The notes: generated by a model not told the origin, from the letters alone. Numbered from the stretch's first letter, positions 36,173 through 45,716 are shown. The stretch is 64,000 bases of DNA from Massilia antarctica (GCF_015689335.1 NZ_CP065053.1:2356001-2420000), one strand, 5' to 3'. A program made the numbers and translations.

Positions 36173-37264
36173 ATGTGGAAAAATACGGAAGTAGCACGCC
36201 GCCTCGGCCTGGCCGTGCCGATTATCCAGGGGCCGTTCGGCGGCGCCATATCGTCGGTCGACCTGGTCGTTGCCGTTTGCGAGAGCGGCGGCCTGGGTTC
36301 CTTCGGCGCCCATCATCTTGATGCGAATGGCATCGGCGATGTCGCAAGCCGGATTCGCGCACGCACATCGGGTCCGTTCGCCTTGAATTTATGGATCCCG
36401 CTGGACGACGCGGACGATCCGCGGATCGACGACGCGGCATTTGCGCGCAATGCGCAATTGCTGCAACCGTACCTGAGCGAACTCGGGCTGCAGATACCAC
36501 AACGTCCGAAGCGGTTCGCCCCGCCGTACGCCGAGCAAATCGAGGCAGTACTCGCAGCGCGTCCGGCGGTGTTCAGTTTTGTGTTCGGGGTGCCGTCGCA
36601 GAGTGTGTTGAAGCGCTGCCGCGCGCTTGGCATCGTGACGTTCGGCGCCGCCACCACGGTCGACGAGGCGATCACACTGGAACAAGCCGGCGTCGACATG
36701 ATCGTCGCCACCGGTTTCGAGGCGGGCGGGCACCGCGTATCGTTTCTGCGCGCCGCGGAAGAGTCGCTGACGGGCACCTTTTCACTCGTACCGCAGGTGG
36801 CCGATGCGGTTCGTATTCCGGTGGTCGCCGCAGGCGGCATCGCTGACGCGCGCGGTATCGCGGCCGCGCTGGCGCTGGGCGCCCAAGGCGTGCAGATCGG
36901 CACGGCGTTTCTCGCATGTACAGAATCGAATGCCGATTCGACCCATCGCGAGATGCTTTTCAGCCCGGACGCGCGCTACACGGGACTGACTCGCGTCTTC
37001 AGCGGCAGGCTGGCGCGTGGCATCCGCAACCGGCTGATGAACCAATTGCAAGCGCACGCCGCGCAGATTGCGCCATATCCGATACAGAACTGGTTGACCG
37101 GAATGATGAAAAAGGCAGCGGCCGGGCAGGAGCGTTCCGACCTGATGTCGCTATGGTGCGGGCAGTCGGCCCCACTGCTCACGCATCGCGATGCACGTTC
37201 GCTGATGGCCGCGCTGGTGAAGGAAACCTCATTGATCACCGGGGGATGGGCCAGCAATTCCTGA
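36173..37264 (+). CDS. Nitronate monooxygenase (2-nitropropane dioxygenase family)
   Basis: A 363-residue FMN-dependent TIM-barrel enzyme that oxidises toxic alkyl nitronates such as propionate-3-nitronate. The N-terminus has PIIQGPFGG and ESGGLGSFGAHHL. The FMN/active-site motif GFEAGGHR lies near residues 181-188, and VVAAGGIADARGIAAALALGAQGVQIGTAF near 221-250 is the phosphate-binding part. It is paired with the transferase gene upstream in an apparent two-gene operon. Confidence 0.88.
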   Translation: MWKNTEVARRLGLAVPIIQGPFGGAISSVDLVVAVCESGGLGSFGAHHLDANGIGDVASRIRARTSGPFALNLWIPLDDADDPRIDDAAFARNAQLLQPYLSELGLQIPQRPKRFAPPYAEQIEAVLAARPAVFSFVFGVPSQSVLKRCRALGIVTFGAATTVDEAITLEQAGVDMIVATGFEAGGHRVSFLRAAEESLTGTFSLVPQVADAVRIPVVAAGGIADARGIAAALALGAQGVQIGTAFLACTESNADSTHREMLFSPDARYTGLTRVFSGRLARGIRNRLMNQLQAHAAQIAPYPIQNWLTGMMKKAAAGQERSDLMSLWCGQSAPLLTHRDARSLMAALVKETSLITGGWASNS

Positions 37265-37380
37265 TGGGCTGGCGCACCGATTCCCGCATGGATGAGCAGG
37301 CTCCCCGTGCCGGTTTCAACAGGAATCGGCGCACCATCAACCCGATGCCGCGCGCGGCTATCCAGACATACAGCGAAAGC

Positions 37381-37412
37381 TTGCGGCTCTATTACTACAC
37401 AAGCGTATAATA
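37381..37412 (+). promoter_or_regulatory. Candidate promoter and operator of the tetR-hlyD-ABC operon
   Basis: A perfect -10 TATAAT (37406-37411) lies seven bases before ATG 37419, with a weak -35 TTGCGG (37381-37386) at a 19-base spacing. The short dyad TATTA-N13-TAATA (37390-37412) overlaps the -10 and could be the TetR autorepression site. No ribosome site precedes the ATG, so the mRNA may be leaderless. Confidence 0.45.
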
Positions 37413-37418
37413 AATCGC

Positions 37419-38066
37419 ATGAACCGCCCATCTCAAAAAATCGATGCCCGGCTGATCGCTTCCGGCATGGTCTTGCTGCCCCAGACCGGGTGCGCCGGTC
37501 TGTCGGTGCGCAAACTGGTCGAACACGCGGGGGTCAACCTCGGCATGTTCCACTATCACTTCAAGAACAAGGACAACTTCCTGCGGGTGCTGCTGCAGCA
37601 CATGTACGAAGAAATGTTCGCCGCCCTCACGCTCAAGGCGCAAGCCTCGCGCAGCGGTGCGCGCAATCTCGATGGCGCCCTGCGCGTACTGGCCGGTTTC
37701 GCCTGCAAGCATCGCCACCTGCTTTTGACCTTGCTGTCGGAAGCGACCCGCAGCGAAGCGCTGCCGGTATCGTTCCTGCGCGAGAACCTGCCGCGCCACA
37801 TCGCGGTGCTGGCCCGGCTGCTGTGCCAGGGCCAGGCCGAGGGCGACATCATCGACGCCCCGGCCATGCAGCTGCTGCCGTTCATGTTGGGGGCCATCGC
37901 CGGTCCGCTGTTTGCCGGCGGCGCGCTCGAACGCCTGCCCGCCGCCCCGCCCGAACTGGCGGCGCTGGCGCAAGAGGCGCTGTTGTCGGAAGCGGCCATC
38001 GCCCTGCGCATCGACCTGGCCATGCGCGCCATCCTCACCGCATCGAAGGAGTCGGCACCGCCATGA
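37419..38066 (+). CDS. TetR-family regulator of an export operon
   Basis: A 215-residue repressor-type regulator. The N-terminal helix-turn-helix has GLSVRKLVEHAGVNLGMFHY (residues about 27-46) followed by HFKNKDNFLRVLL. The C-terminal ligand-binding part is helical. Its stop overlaps the start of the membrane-fusion gene (ATGA), so it is translated together with the transporter it presumably represses. The inducing compound is unknown. Confidence 0.9.
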   Translation: MNRPSQKIDARLIASGMVLLPQTGCAGLSVRKLVEHAGVNLGMFHYHFKNKDNFLRVLLQHMYEEMFAALTLKAQASRSGARNLDGALRVLAGFACKHRHLLLTLLSEATRSEALPVSFLRENLPRHIAVLARLLCQGQAEGDIIDAPAMQLLPFMLGAIAGPLFAGGALERLPAAPPELAALAQEALLSEAAIALRIDLAMRAILTASKESAPP

Positions 38067-39031
38067 GCCTGTCCCTGCTCGGGCGCGTCTGCGCCGCGGC
38101 CTTGCCGCTTACCCTGTGCGTGGCCTGCGGGCTGGCGCGCGACGACGCCTTTCCCGGCTACGCCGAAGGCGACTATGTGCGCCTGTCGGCGCCCCTGGCC
38201 GGCACATTGACCGACGTGCACCTGCGCCGCGGCGACCAGGTCAAGGCCGGCGCGCCCGCCTACGTGCTGGAACAGGCCAGCGAAACGGCGGCGCGCCAGG
38301 AAGCGCAAAGCCGGGTAGGCCGGGCCGAGGCCCTGCTGGCCGACTTGCGCAAGGGCGCGCGCAGCGACGAAGTGGCGGCCTTGCAGGCCGCGCTGCGCGA
38401 AGCCGAGGCGGCGCTGGCGCTGTCGCAGGCCAACCTGGAGCGCGAGCGCAAACTGGTGGCCGACAAATTCATCTCGCGCGCCCGGCTCGATCAGGTGGCG
38501 GGGGCGCTGGCGGCCGACCGCGCCCGGGTGGAGCAGGCCAGGGCGCGTCTGCGCCTCGCCGGCACCAGCGCCAGGAGCGACCAGGTCGCGGCGGCGGAAA
38601 AGGAAGTCGAGGCCGCGCGCGCCCAGCTGGCCCAGGCACAATGGAAGGTCGACCAGAAAGCCCAGGCGACGCCGGTGGCCGGCATGGTCAGCGATGTGGC
38701 TTACCGCGCCGGCGAATGGGTGCCGGCTGGCGCGGCCATCGTCACCTTGCTGCCGCCGGCGAACATCAAGGCGCGCTTCTTCATTCCCGAAACGCAGCTG
38801 GGCAAGATCCGGATGGGGCAGGGCGCCATCATCGCCTGCGACGGCTGCGCGCAGCCGGTGAAGGCGCGCATCACCTTCGTCTCGCCCGAGGCGGAGTACA
38901 CCTCGCCGCTCATCTACAGCAAGGAAAACCGCGCCTCGCTGGTATTCATGGTGGAAGCGACGCCCGAGCCGGGACAGGCGCCGCTTCATCCCGGCCAGCC
39001 GCTGACGGTGCGCACGGAGCCGAAGTCGTGA
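38063..39031 (+). CDS. HlyD/YbhG-type periplasmic adaptor of an ABC exporter
   Basis: A 322-residue membrane-fusion protein. The signal sequence ends LTLCVACG; Cys at this position suggests a lipoprotein, though the -3 residue is not the usual Leu. A biotinyl-lipoyl half (LSAPLAGTLTDVHLRRGDQV) precedes a long alpha-helical hairpin of about residues 75-205 with coiled-coil heptads, then the second lipoyl half (VAGMVSDVAYRAGEWVPAG) and a beta-barrel. It overlaps the genes on both sides (ATGA and GTGA). Confidence 0.88.
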   Translation: MSLSLLGRVCAAALPLTLCVACGLARDDAFPGYAEGDYVRLSAPLAGTLTDVHLRRGDQVKAGAPAYVLEQASETAARQEAQSRVGRAEALLADLRKGARSDEVAALQAALREAEAALALSQANLERERKLVADKFISRARLDQVAGALAADRARVEQARARLRLAGTSARSDQVAAAEKEVEAARAQLAQAQWKVDQKAQATPVAGMVSDVAYRAGEWVPAGAAIVTLLPPANIKARFFIPETQLGKIRMGQGAIIACDGCAQPVKARITFVSPEAEYTSPLIYSKENRASLVFMVEATPEPGQAPLHPGQPLTVRTEPKS

Positions 39032-39990
39032 CCTCCCCCGCGACCTCGCCCGCGACGCCGTCGCCCATCGTCATCGACGTGCAGGGCCTGACCAAATCCT
39101 ACGGTGGGCGCATGGTGGTCGACCATGTCGACATCCGGGTCGAGCGTGGCCGCATTTACGGCTTCCTGGGCCCGAACGGCAGCGGCAAGACCACCACCAT
39201 CCGCATGCTGTGCGGCCTGCTCACCCCGGACGAGGGGCAGGGCCGCTGCCTCGGCTACGACATCCGCACCGAGGCGCGCGAGATCAAGAAGCAGGTCGGC
39301 TACATGACGCAAAAATTCGGCCTGTACGACGACTTGAGCATCGAAGAAAACCTCGACTTCGTCGCCCGCGTCTACCAGATCGCCGGACGGCGCCAGCGCA
39401 TCGCCGATACGCTCGAACGGCTTGGCCTTTCCAGCCGGCGCGCCCAGCTGGCCGGCTCGCTCTCGGGCGGCTGGAAGCAGCGGCTGGCGCTGGCGGCCTG
39501 CCTGATCCACGACCCGCAACTGCTGCTGCTCGACGAACCGACGGCCGGCGTCGATCCGTCCGCGCGGCGCGAATTCTGGGACCAGATCCACGACCTGGCC
39601 GGCGCCGGCATGACGGTGCTGGTCTCGACCCACTACATGGACGAGGCGGAGCGCTGCCACCAGCTGGCCTACATCGCCTATGGCAAGCTGCTCGCGCGCG
39701 GCAGCGTGGCCGAGGTGATCGCCGGCGCCGGCCTGCACACCTGGTCGCTCGCCGGGCCGGACTTGCAGCGCGCCGCCCACAGCCTGCGCGGCGCGCCCGG
39801 CATCCGCACCGTCGCGCCGTTCGGCATGACCTTGCATGTGAGCGCCAACTCCGCCGATGCGTTCGCCCAGGCGCTGGCGCAGCCGGCGCTGGCCGGGCTC
39901 ACGGCCACGCCGATCGAGACCAGCCTGGAAGATGTCTTCATCGCGCTGATGCAGGATGCGCAGGATAACTTCGGCGGAGCGGCGCCATGA
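39028..39990 (+). CDS. ABC exporter ATP-binding protein
   Basis: A 320-residue ATPase from GTG 39028, overlapping the adaptor stop (GTGA). Walker A is GPNGSGKTTT near residues 50-59, the signature is LSGGWKQRLALA, Walker B is LLLLDEPTAGVDP, and the H-loop is STHYMDEAERC. The C-terminal ~80 residues are the extension of YbhF/DrrA-type subunits. Unlike YbhF it has one ATPase domain, not two. Probably exports a drug-like or lipid substrate. Confidence 0.93.
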   Translation: MTSPATSPATPSPIVIDVQGLTKSYGGRMVVDHVDIRVERGRIYGFLGPNGSGKTTTIRMLCGLLTPDEGQGRCLGYDIRTEAREIKKQVGYMTQKFGLYDDLSIEENLDFVARVYQIAGRRQRIADTLERLGLSSRRAQLAGSLSGGWKQRLALAACLIHDPQLLLLDEPTAGVDPSARREFWDQIHDLAGAGMTVLVSTHYMDEAERCHQLAYIAYGKLLARGSVAEVIAGAGLHTWSLAGPDLQRAAHSLRGAPGIRTVAPFGMTLHVSANSADAFAQALAQPALAGLTATPIETSLEDVFIALMQDAQDNFGGAAP

Positions 39991-41111
39991 ACTGGCGACG
40001 CATGCTGGCGGTGCTGCTCAAGGAACTGCGCCAGGTCGGGCGCGACCGGCTCACCTTCGGCATGATGGTCGGCATTCCGATCATGCAGCTGATCCTGTTC
40101 GGCTTTGCCATCAACGGCGACGTGCGCCACCTGCCGCTGGCGGTGGCCGACCTTGACCACAGCGTGTTCTCGCGGCGCCTGGTGGCGGCGCTGGAAACGT
40201 CGCAGTACTTCCGCATCGTGCGCCACGTCGACGGCGTGCCCGAAGGCGACGCGCTGCTGGCGCGCGGCGAGGTGCAGTTCGTGCTGGTGGTGCCGGGCGA
40301 CTTTTCGCGCCGGCTGGTGCGCGGCGAGCGGCCGGCGATCCTGCTGGCGGCCGACGCCACCGATCCGGCGGCCACCGGCAATGCGCTGGCGTCGGTCAAT
40401 GCGATCGCGGCGCGCGCCATCGGCTCGGAACTGCGCGGGCCGCTGGCGCGGCTGCGTCCGGGCGAGGCGCCGTATGAAATCCGCAGCCAGCGCCGCTACA
40501 ATCCAGAGGGGCTGACGCGCTACAACATCGTGCCCGGACTGATGGGCGTGATCCTGACCATGACGATGGTGATGATGACGGCACTGGCCATGACGCGCGA
40601 GCGCGAACGCGGCACCATGGAAAACCTGCTGGCCACGCCGGTCTCGCCGCTCGAAGTCATGATCGGGAAAATCGTGCCGTACATCTTGATCGGATACGTC
40701 CAGGTGGGCGTGATTCTGCTCGCCTCCTGGCTGGTGTTCGACGTGCCGATGGTGGGGAGCCTGCTGCTCTTGTCCGGTGCGCTGGTGCTGTTCATCGCCG
40801 CCAACCTGGCGATCGGCTTCACGTTTTCGACCATCGCGCGCAACCAGATGCAGGCCATGCAGCTGACCTTCTTTTTCTTCCTGCCGTCGATGCTGCTGAC
40901 CGGTTTCATGTTTCCGTTCCGGGGCATGCCGGGATGGGCGCAGGCGATCGGGGAAGTGCTGCCGCTGACGCACTTCCTGCGCATCACGCGCGGCATCATG
41001 TTGAAGGGGAACGGGCTGGCCGAGGTGCTGCCGCACGCATGGCCGATCGCGCTGGCGATGTGCGTGGCCGGCGCGGTCGCCATGCTGAGGTACCGGCAGA
41101 CCCTGGATTGA
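39987..41111 (+). CDS. ABC-2 type exporter permease
   Basis: A 374-residue inner-membrane permease of the YbhR/YbhS type. One N-terminal helix precedes a periplasmic domain (residues 45-175), then five helices follow at 180-370 with TRERERGTMENLLATPVSPLEV, the ABC-2 coupling segment. It overlaps the ATPase gene (ATGA). Only one permease is encoded, so the exporter may be a homodimer; E. coli ybhFSR has two. It converges with the next gene across a REP-like element. Confidence 0.92.
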   Translation: MNWRRMLAVLLKELRQVGRDRLTFGMMVGIPIMQLILFGFAINGDVRHLPLAVADLDHSVFSRRLVAALETSQYFRIVRHVDGVPEGDALLARGEVQFVLVVPGDFSRRLVRGERPAILLAADATDPAATGNALASVNAIAARAIGSELRGPLARLRPGEAPYEIRSQRRYNPEGLTRYNIVPGLMGVILTMTMVMMTALAMTRERERGTMENLLATPVSPLEVMIGKIVPYILIGYVQVGVILLASWLVFDVPMVGSLLLLSGALVLFIAANLAIGFTFSTIARNQMQAMQLTFFFFLPSMLLTGFMFPFRGMPGWAQAIGEVLPLTHFLRITRGIMLKGNGLAEVLPHAWPIALAMCVAGAVAMLRYRQTLD

Positions 41112-41119
41112 ACCTCAAG

Positions 41120-41212
41120 ACCGTCATTCCCGCGCAGGCGGGAATCCAAGCTCAATGAGCCGCCTGCAACTGCGCTACGGAATTGGATTCCCGCCTGCGC
41201 GGGAATGACGGT
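41120..41212. repeat. REP-like inverted repeat, copy 1
   Basis: Two 30-bp arms, 41120-41149 and 41183-41212, are almost exact reverse complements (core TTCCCGCGCAGGCGGGAAT). Each arm is itself partly self-complementary. The element sits between the convergent ends of the ABC permease and the 553-residue secreted protein gene and may serve as a bidirectional terminator. A related copy is at 45760-45853. Confidence 0.85.
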
Positions 41213-41258
41213 GTTTAGTATCGCGGTAAGAATCGGATTGGTTCTACGCCACGATGCG

Positions 41259-42920
41259 CTAGTTACTACTTGCGCGCGGCTTGCGCCGGCGCCGGATCAG
41301 CGCCCCCAGGCCGATCACGCCACCGAAGGCGATGCCGGCAACCGGCAGCGGCACCAGGCTCGATGCTTTCGGCGGCGGCGTATTGGCGTCGCGCAGCGCG
41401 TCGGGAAACGGGCGCGGTCCGACCGGGACGATTTTCCAGTCGGCCTGGTTGGGCGGCGTGCGCTGCATGAATTCGCTGAACGAAAACACCGGGTTCGATC
41501 CCATCACGCGGCTCGACGGCACTTGCGGAATGCGTACCAAGACCAGCGCCTCGACATCGTTCTGCAACTGCTTTTCGTACGCGGTCAGCTTGCGCGGCTT
41601 GCCCTTGGTGGCGCCCACCAGTTGCAGCAGGTCGTTGCCGGCCGCCTCGAACGCCACCGCCGGATACAGGCGCACCTGTTCCTCGGTCAGGTAATCGTAG
41701 ATCTTGCGCCCGCTGGCCAGGCTCATGTCCTTGGCCGACAGGTAAGCGTAGGCGCCCAGCGCCTTGATATTGCTGGTCGGTCCGCGCTGCGGGATATTCC
41801 AGCCCAGGCCCTTGAACACGTCCAGGCTGATGCCGGCGCAGTTGGCCTTCGCATGCTGGTAGGTGAAGTCGTGGCGGTAGAAGTGGTTGAACACGCGCTG
41901 GACGCCGCCCTGGTAGGCGGCCGCCGTGCGCGCGTTGCTCAATACCGCCACCAGCATGTACGACGGACGGTAATACTGCTGGCCGCTGTTGAGGTCCATC
42001 AGGTAGTTATCCATCGGGACGGGCGCGGCGATGATGCCTTTTTCGCTGACCGAATCGAGGTTGTAGAAATTATTGACGATCCAGTCCGACCACTCGCCCG
42101 CGCGCCCGAGGTGGCCGGTGGCGACGGCGAAGTGGCCGCCGTAGGCTTCGTCGTCGTCGCCCTGGGCGCCGTTGAGCATCACGCCGAGGACCGGTTTTTC
42201 CTGCCACTGGCGGGCCTGGCCGGGCTTGCGTTCCCACAGCAGGCGGGTCGAGAACGGGCTCGATGCGCCGCCGCCTTCGGCGCGCACGTAGGTGGCGAAG
42301 GTTTCGTCCTTGCCCAGCGGCTGCGCGCGCATGCTGGCCTGGTTGATGGTGAAGTCCTTCGGCCAGACGGTGCGCGCGACAAACGACGATTTGCCGTCCG
42401 CTTCGCTGTAGGTGCCGCGCATGCGCACTTCGCGCTTGGCGAAGAAGGCGGTGGTCTTCGGGTCCCAGTACGACAGGTTGCTGGCGATCTTGGGCGCCAG
42501 CGCCAGGTCGGTCACGGCATCGTCGGTGGTGCGCACGTGGGCGCCGTCCGGCAGGATGTGGGCGTCATCGAGAATGTGGGGAGCACCGAGCCACACCAGG
42601 CCCGGAAGCGCCAGCTGGTCCCTGGTGCCGTCCGGCGCCCATTCCCTGGTGCCGCGCACGATGTCGCCGCCGCGCGTGAAGCTCGATACCGGCTGCGACG
42701 GCAGCGGCACCGCCAGCACTTCGTTCTTGAAATACCATAAGCCCTGCTTGACCGTGACGCAGTCCGGGCAGTTGCCATTGCTGAGCCGGAACTGCATGGC
42801 CGGCAACAGCCCGAGTCGTTCTCCGGCGAGGGCGCTTTTCAGCCCGGCCGGTTCGGTGGCGTGCGCGCCGGATGACATCAGCAACACACCGGCACCGAGT
42901 AAAGAACGGGTTTTCAACAT
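41259..42920 (-). CDS. Secreted protein of unknown function with C-terminal membrane anchor
   Basis: A 553-residue protein with signal peptide MLKTRSLLGAGVLLMSSGAHA. I recognise no domain. A possible active-site-like pair is His in YRHDFTYQH and Cys in ANCAGISLDVFKGLGW near residues 345-370. A second Cys pair lies near the N-terminus (NCPDC). The C-terminus ends with VPLPVAGIAFGGVIGLGALI followed by RRRRKPR: a Pro-containing motif, one hydrophobic helix and a basic cluster, the layout of VPLPA/PEP-CTERM-type sorting tails. It is transcribed alone towards the REP element. Confidence 0.75.
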   Translation of the reverse strand: MLKTRSLLGAGVLLMSSGAHATEPAGLKSALAGERLGLLPAMQFRLSNGNCPDCVTVKQGLWYFKNEVLAVPLPSQPVSSFTRGGDIVRGTREWAPDGTRDQLALPGLVWLGAPHILDDAHILPDGAHVRTTDDAVTDLALAPKIASNLSYWDPKTTAFFAKREVRMRGTYSEADGKSSFVARTVWPKDFTINQASMRAQPLGKDETFATYVRAEGGGASSPFSTRLLWERKPGQARQWQEKPVLGVMLNGAQGDDDEAYGGHFAVATGHLGRAGEWSDWIVNNFYNLDSVSEKGIIAAPVPMDNYLMDLNSGQQYYRPSYMLVAVLSNARTAAAYQGGVQRVFNHFYRHDFTYQHAKANCAGISLDVFKGLGWNIPQRGPTSNIKALGAYAYLSAKDMSLASGRKIYDYLTEEQVRLYPAVAFEAAGNDLLQLVGATKGKPRKLTAYEKQLQNDVEALVLVRIPQVPSSRVMGSNPVFSFSEFMQRTPPNQADWKIVPVGPRPFPDALRDANTPPPKASSLVPLPVAGIAFGGVIGLGALIRRRRKPRASSN

Positions 42921-43121
42921 AAGTTGTCCTTGAGCGTGAATGAATAAAATCGCAAGCTTGCAAATCTACACCGGTTGCGTGACAACAGCATGATTTTAAC
43001 TGCCTTAAGGCAAGAAAAAGGGTGGCGAAGACACACTTATCGCTGTTTTGTTGTGATCACGGAAACAAGTAGCTTCCTGGTATTTCATTGTCGGCAACAC
43101 AAGCATGCTGCGATCATCAGA

Positions 43122-43493
43122 TCAATCGAGCGTCCAGACGTACTGCATGTTGATGACGTCCTGCACCGGTTTGCCGCCGCGGCGGCCCGGCAGGAAGCGG
43201 CAGGCCGAGAGTGCCTTGATAACGGCCTCATCCCAAGGTCGGCCGCCGCCGCTTTGCTCGACGCGGGCCTTGAGGACGCGGCCATCGGGCGCGATGACGA
43301 AGGCGACCTTGAAGGTGTCCAGGCTTCCGATGCGCATGCCGGTGCCAGGCCATTGCGGCGCAGGGCAGGAGCCGGCGACGACGGAAGCCCTGATGCGGGC
43401 GGGGGTGGCATCGTGCGCGGGCGCCGGCCGGGCCAGCAGCAACAGGCAAGCGGTGAACAGACAATGACGCATGAATCGGGCCGGGTTCACCAT
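43122..43493 (-). CDS. TonB C-terminal domain periplasmic protein
   Basis: A protein of about 123 residues: an N-terminal signal (MRHCLFTACLLLLARPAPAH) and a TonB-type C-terminal domain (FKVAFVIAPDGRVLKARVEQ, then WDEAVIKALSACRFLPG and the final strand INMQYVWTL). It lacks the membrane anchor/proline linker of true TonB, so it is probably a soluble TonB-like protein. The start is uncertain (43526, 43493 or 43472); no clear ribosome site is seen. Confidence 0.65.
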   Translation of the reverse strand: MVNPARFMRHCLFTACLLLLARPAPAHDATPARIRASVVAGSCPAPQWPGTGMRIGSLDTFKVAFVIAPDGRVLKARVEQSGGGRPWDEAVIKALSACRFLPGRRGGKPVQDVINMQYVWTLD

Positions 43494-43605
43494 GGATGCG
43501 CTTTCGAGGGTGCCAATGTACATCAATCGCTTGCCGACAGCTTGATATATGTTGGGACAAAACTAAGATAGACTTGTCTGAACTTTCCACTACCGCGTAA
43601 ACACG

Positions 43606-44457
43606 ATGGCGATCCTGTCCGAACTGGTTCTGTACCCGATCAAATCCTGCGCCGGCATCTCCGTGCGCGAGGCCACGCTGACCCGTTCCGGCCTGTCGGT
43701 CGACGCGGTGTACGACCGCGAATGGATGCTCATCGACGACAACGGGCAGTTCCTCACGCAGCGCGAGCATCCGCGGATGGCCCTGATCACGCCGCGCCTG
43801 TTGTCGGACACCCTGGAGGTGCGCGCGCCGGGCATGTTGCGCCTCGAAATACCGCTCGGGCTGCCCGACCCGGACCACGAAATCACGCGCGACGTGATGG
43901 TCTGGGAAGACAGCGTGCTGGCCTACGATTGCGACGACACCACCGCCACCTGGTTCTCGAAGGCGATCGGCGTGCCGTGCCGGCTGGTGCGCTTCCACGC
44001 CACCGCCACCCGCGTGTCGAGCACCAAATGGACCGGCGGGCTGGCCGAGCCGACCCTGTTTTCGGACGGTTATCCCTTGCTGGTGGTGGGCCAGGCTTCG
44101 CTCGACGACCTCAATCAGAAGATGCAGGCGGCCGGGCGCGCGGCCCTGCCCATGAACCGCTTTCGTCCGAATATCGTCATCGACGGCATCGACGCCTTCG
44201 AGGAGGATTATGCCGACCATTTCGCGCTCGGCGCGGCGCGCCTGAAGCCCGTCAAGCCATGCTCGCGCTGCCCGATTCCGGCGGTCGACCAGGCCACCGG
44301 CGAGCCGGGGCCCGATCCGCTCGACATCCTGCGCACCTACCGCAGCAAGGCCGTCATGGACGACAAGATCTGCTTCGGCATGAATGCGATCGTCACCGAC
44401 GGTGATGGCGAGCGCCTGCAGGTGGGCCAACCGGTGACAATGACCCTGGCATTCTGA
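43606..44457 (+). CDS. MOSC-domain (YcbX-type) molybdenum cofactor protein
   Basis: A 283-residue protein with a MOSC_N beta-barrel (residues 1-115, LYPIKSCAGISV) and a MOSC domain (about 125-283). The conserved Cys that would ligate Moco lies in KPCSRCPIPAVDQATGE. It lacks the C-terminal 2Fe-2S ferredoxin domain that E. coli YcbX carries, so electrons would come from a separate partner. YcbX-type enzymes reduce N-hydroxylated compounds. Transcribed alone. Confidence 0.88.
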   Translation: MAILSELVLYPIKSCAGISVREATLTRSGLSVDAVYDREWMLIDDNGQFLTQREHPRMALITPRLLSDTLEVRAPGMLRLEIPLGLPDPDHEITRDVMVWEDSVLAYDCDDTTATWFSKAIGVPCRLVRFHATATRVSSTKWTGGLAEPTLFSDGYPLLVVGQASLDDLNQKMQAAGRAALPMNRFRPNIVIDGIDAFEEDYADHFALGAARLKPVKPCSRCPIPAVDQATGEPGPDPLDILRTYRSKAVMDDKICFGMNAIVTDGDGERLQVGQPVTMTLAF

Positions 44458-44582
44458 GGCCGCGGCGGCACGGTTGGCGGCGATGACATATGCGATTCGG
44501 GTGAATTTTTCGTTTTCAAGGCGGGCCGGATCGCGTAAGGTGGCACTATTGTCGAGGTCGACAGGAAAAAGGTGGGAACCGT

Positions 44583-45713
44583 ATGCATGATCCCGGCGCT
44601 CCGGCGCGCGATGTGGAAGCCGAAAACGAATCCTTGCGTGCGCGCCTGGACTATCTGGTGGAGCAGGCCGAGCGCAATCACGAGATCATGTGCCGGCACC
44701 AGGCGTTCGACCTCGAAATCGTCGGTTCCGACAGCTTCCAGGCGCTGATTGGCACCATCTTCAGCAGCCTGCCGGCCATCGCCGGACTCGATATCGTGAC
44801 ACTGAGCCTGGTCGACGAAGATGCCGACATCCGCACCGTGATGGACAAGCTGGGTGTGGACTTCAACGATTTTCCGCACATGATTTTCGTGGACTCGGCG
44901 GCGGCGCTGGGCTTCGTGCCGTCGCGCAGCGAGGTGTTCACGGGGCCGCCCAAGCCGATGCTCGGGCCTTATCACCCGGCCGGCCACCAGCCGATGTTCC
45001 CGAACCAGCCGCCCGGTCTGCAAAGCATCGCGCTGGTGCCGCTGCTGCGCAACAAGCGCCTGATCGGCAGTCTGAATCTGGGCAGCCTGGATGCCACGCG
45101 TTTTACCCCGGCCATGGCCACCGACTTCATCGAGCACATGGCGTCGATCATCGCGATCTGCCTCGAAAACGTGATCAGCAACGAGATGCTCAAGTATATC
45201 GGGCTGACCGATTCGCTGACCGGGGTGTACAACCGGCGCTATATCGACCGCCGCCTGCTGGAGGAAATCGGCCGCGCGCGGCGCCAGGCGTACCGCATTT
45301 CGTGTTTGTACATCGACATCGACCATTTCAAGCAGGTCAACGACAGCAGCGGGCACCAGGGCGGCGATGAAGTGCTGCGCGAGGTGGCTGCGCGCATCAA
45401 GGCCGAGCTGCGCCTGTCCGACGCGCTGGGGCGCTTCGGCGGTGAGGAATTCGTGGTGCTGCTGATCGACGCCAATCTCGACAGCGCGACCCAGGTGGCG
45501 CAGCGGATCTTGCAGAGCATCGCGGGCACGCCGTTCACCTTGTCGGGCGGGGAGCGGCTGGCGGTGTCGGTGTCGATCGGGGTGGCGACGCTCGACGACT
45601 TCGAGCGCGATCACGCCATCGAGGGCGTGGCCCAGGCACTGGTGGCGCATGCGGATACGGCGCTGTACAAGGCGAAAGAGGGTGGGCGCAACCGGGTGGT
45701 GTCGTTCGTTTAA
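44583..45713 (+). CDS. GAF-GGDEF diguanylate cyclase
   Basis: A 376-residue cytosolic enzyme that would make cyclic di-GMP. An N-terminal coiled coil (residues 8-40) and a DUF484/GAF-like sensor (about 45-200) precede the GGDEF domain (about 210-376). The active site is RFGGEEF, and the product-inhibition I-site RLSD lies five residues before it, so the enzyme looks catalytically competent and feedback-regulated. The signal is unknown. It converges with the Kef-type gene across the second REP-like element. Confidence 0.92.
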   Translation: MHDPGAPARDVEAENESLRARLDYLVEQAERNHEIMCRHQAFDLEIVGSDSFQALIGTIFSSLPAIAGLDIVTLSLVDEDADIRTVMDKLGVDFNDFPHMIFVDSAAALGFVPSRSEVFTGPPKPMLGPYHPAGHQPMFPNQPPGLQSIALVPLLRNKRLIGSLNLGSLDATRFTPAMATDFIEHMASIIAICLENVISNEMLKYIGLTDSLTGVYNRRYIDRRLLEEIGRARRQAYRISCLYIDIDHFKQVNDSSGHQGGDEVLREVAARIKAELRLSDALGRFGGEEFVVLLIDANLDSATQVAQRILQSIAGTPFTLSGGERLAVSVSIGVATLDDFERDHAIEGVAQALVAHADTALYKAKEGGRNRVVSFV

Positions 45714-45716
45714 TCG

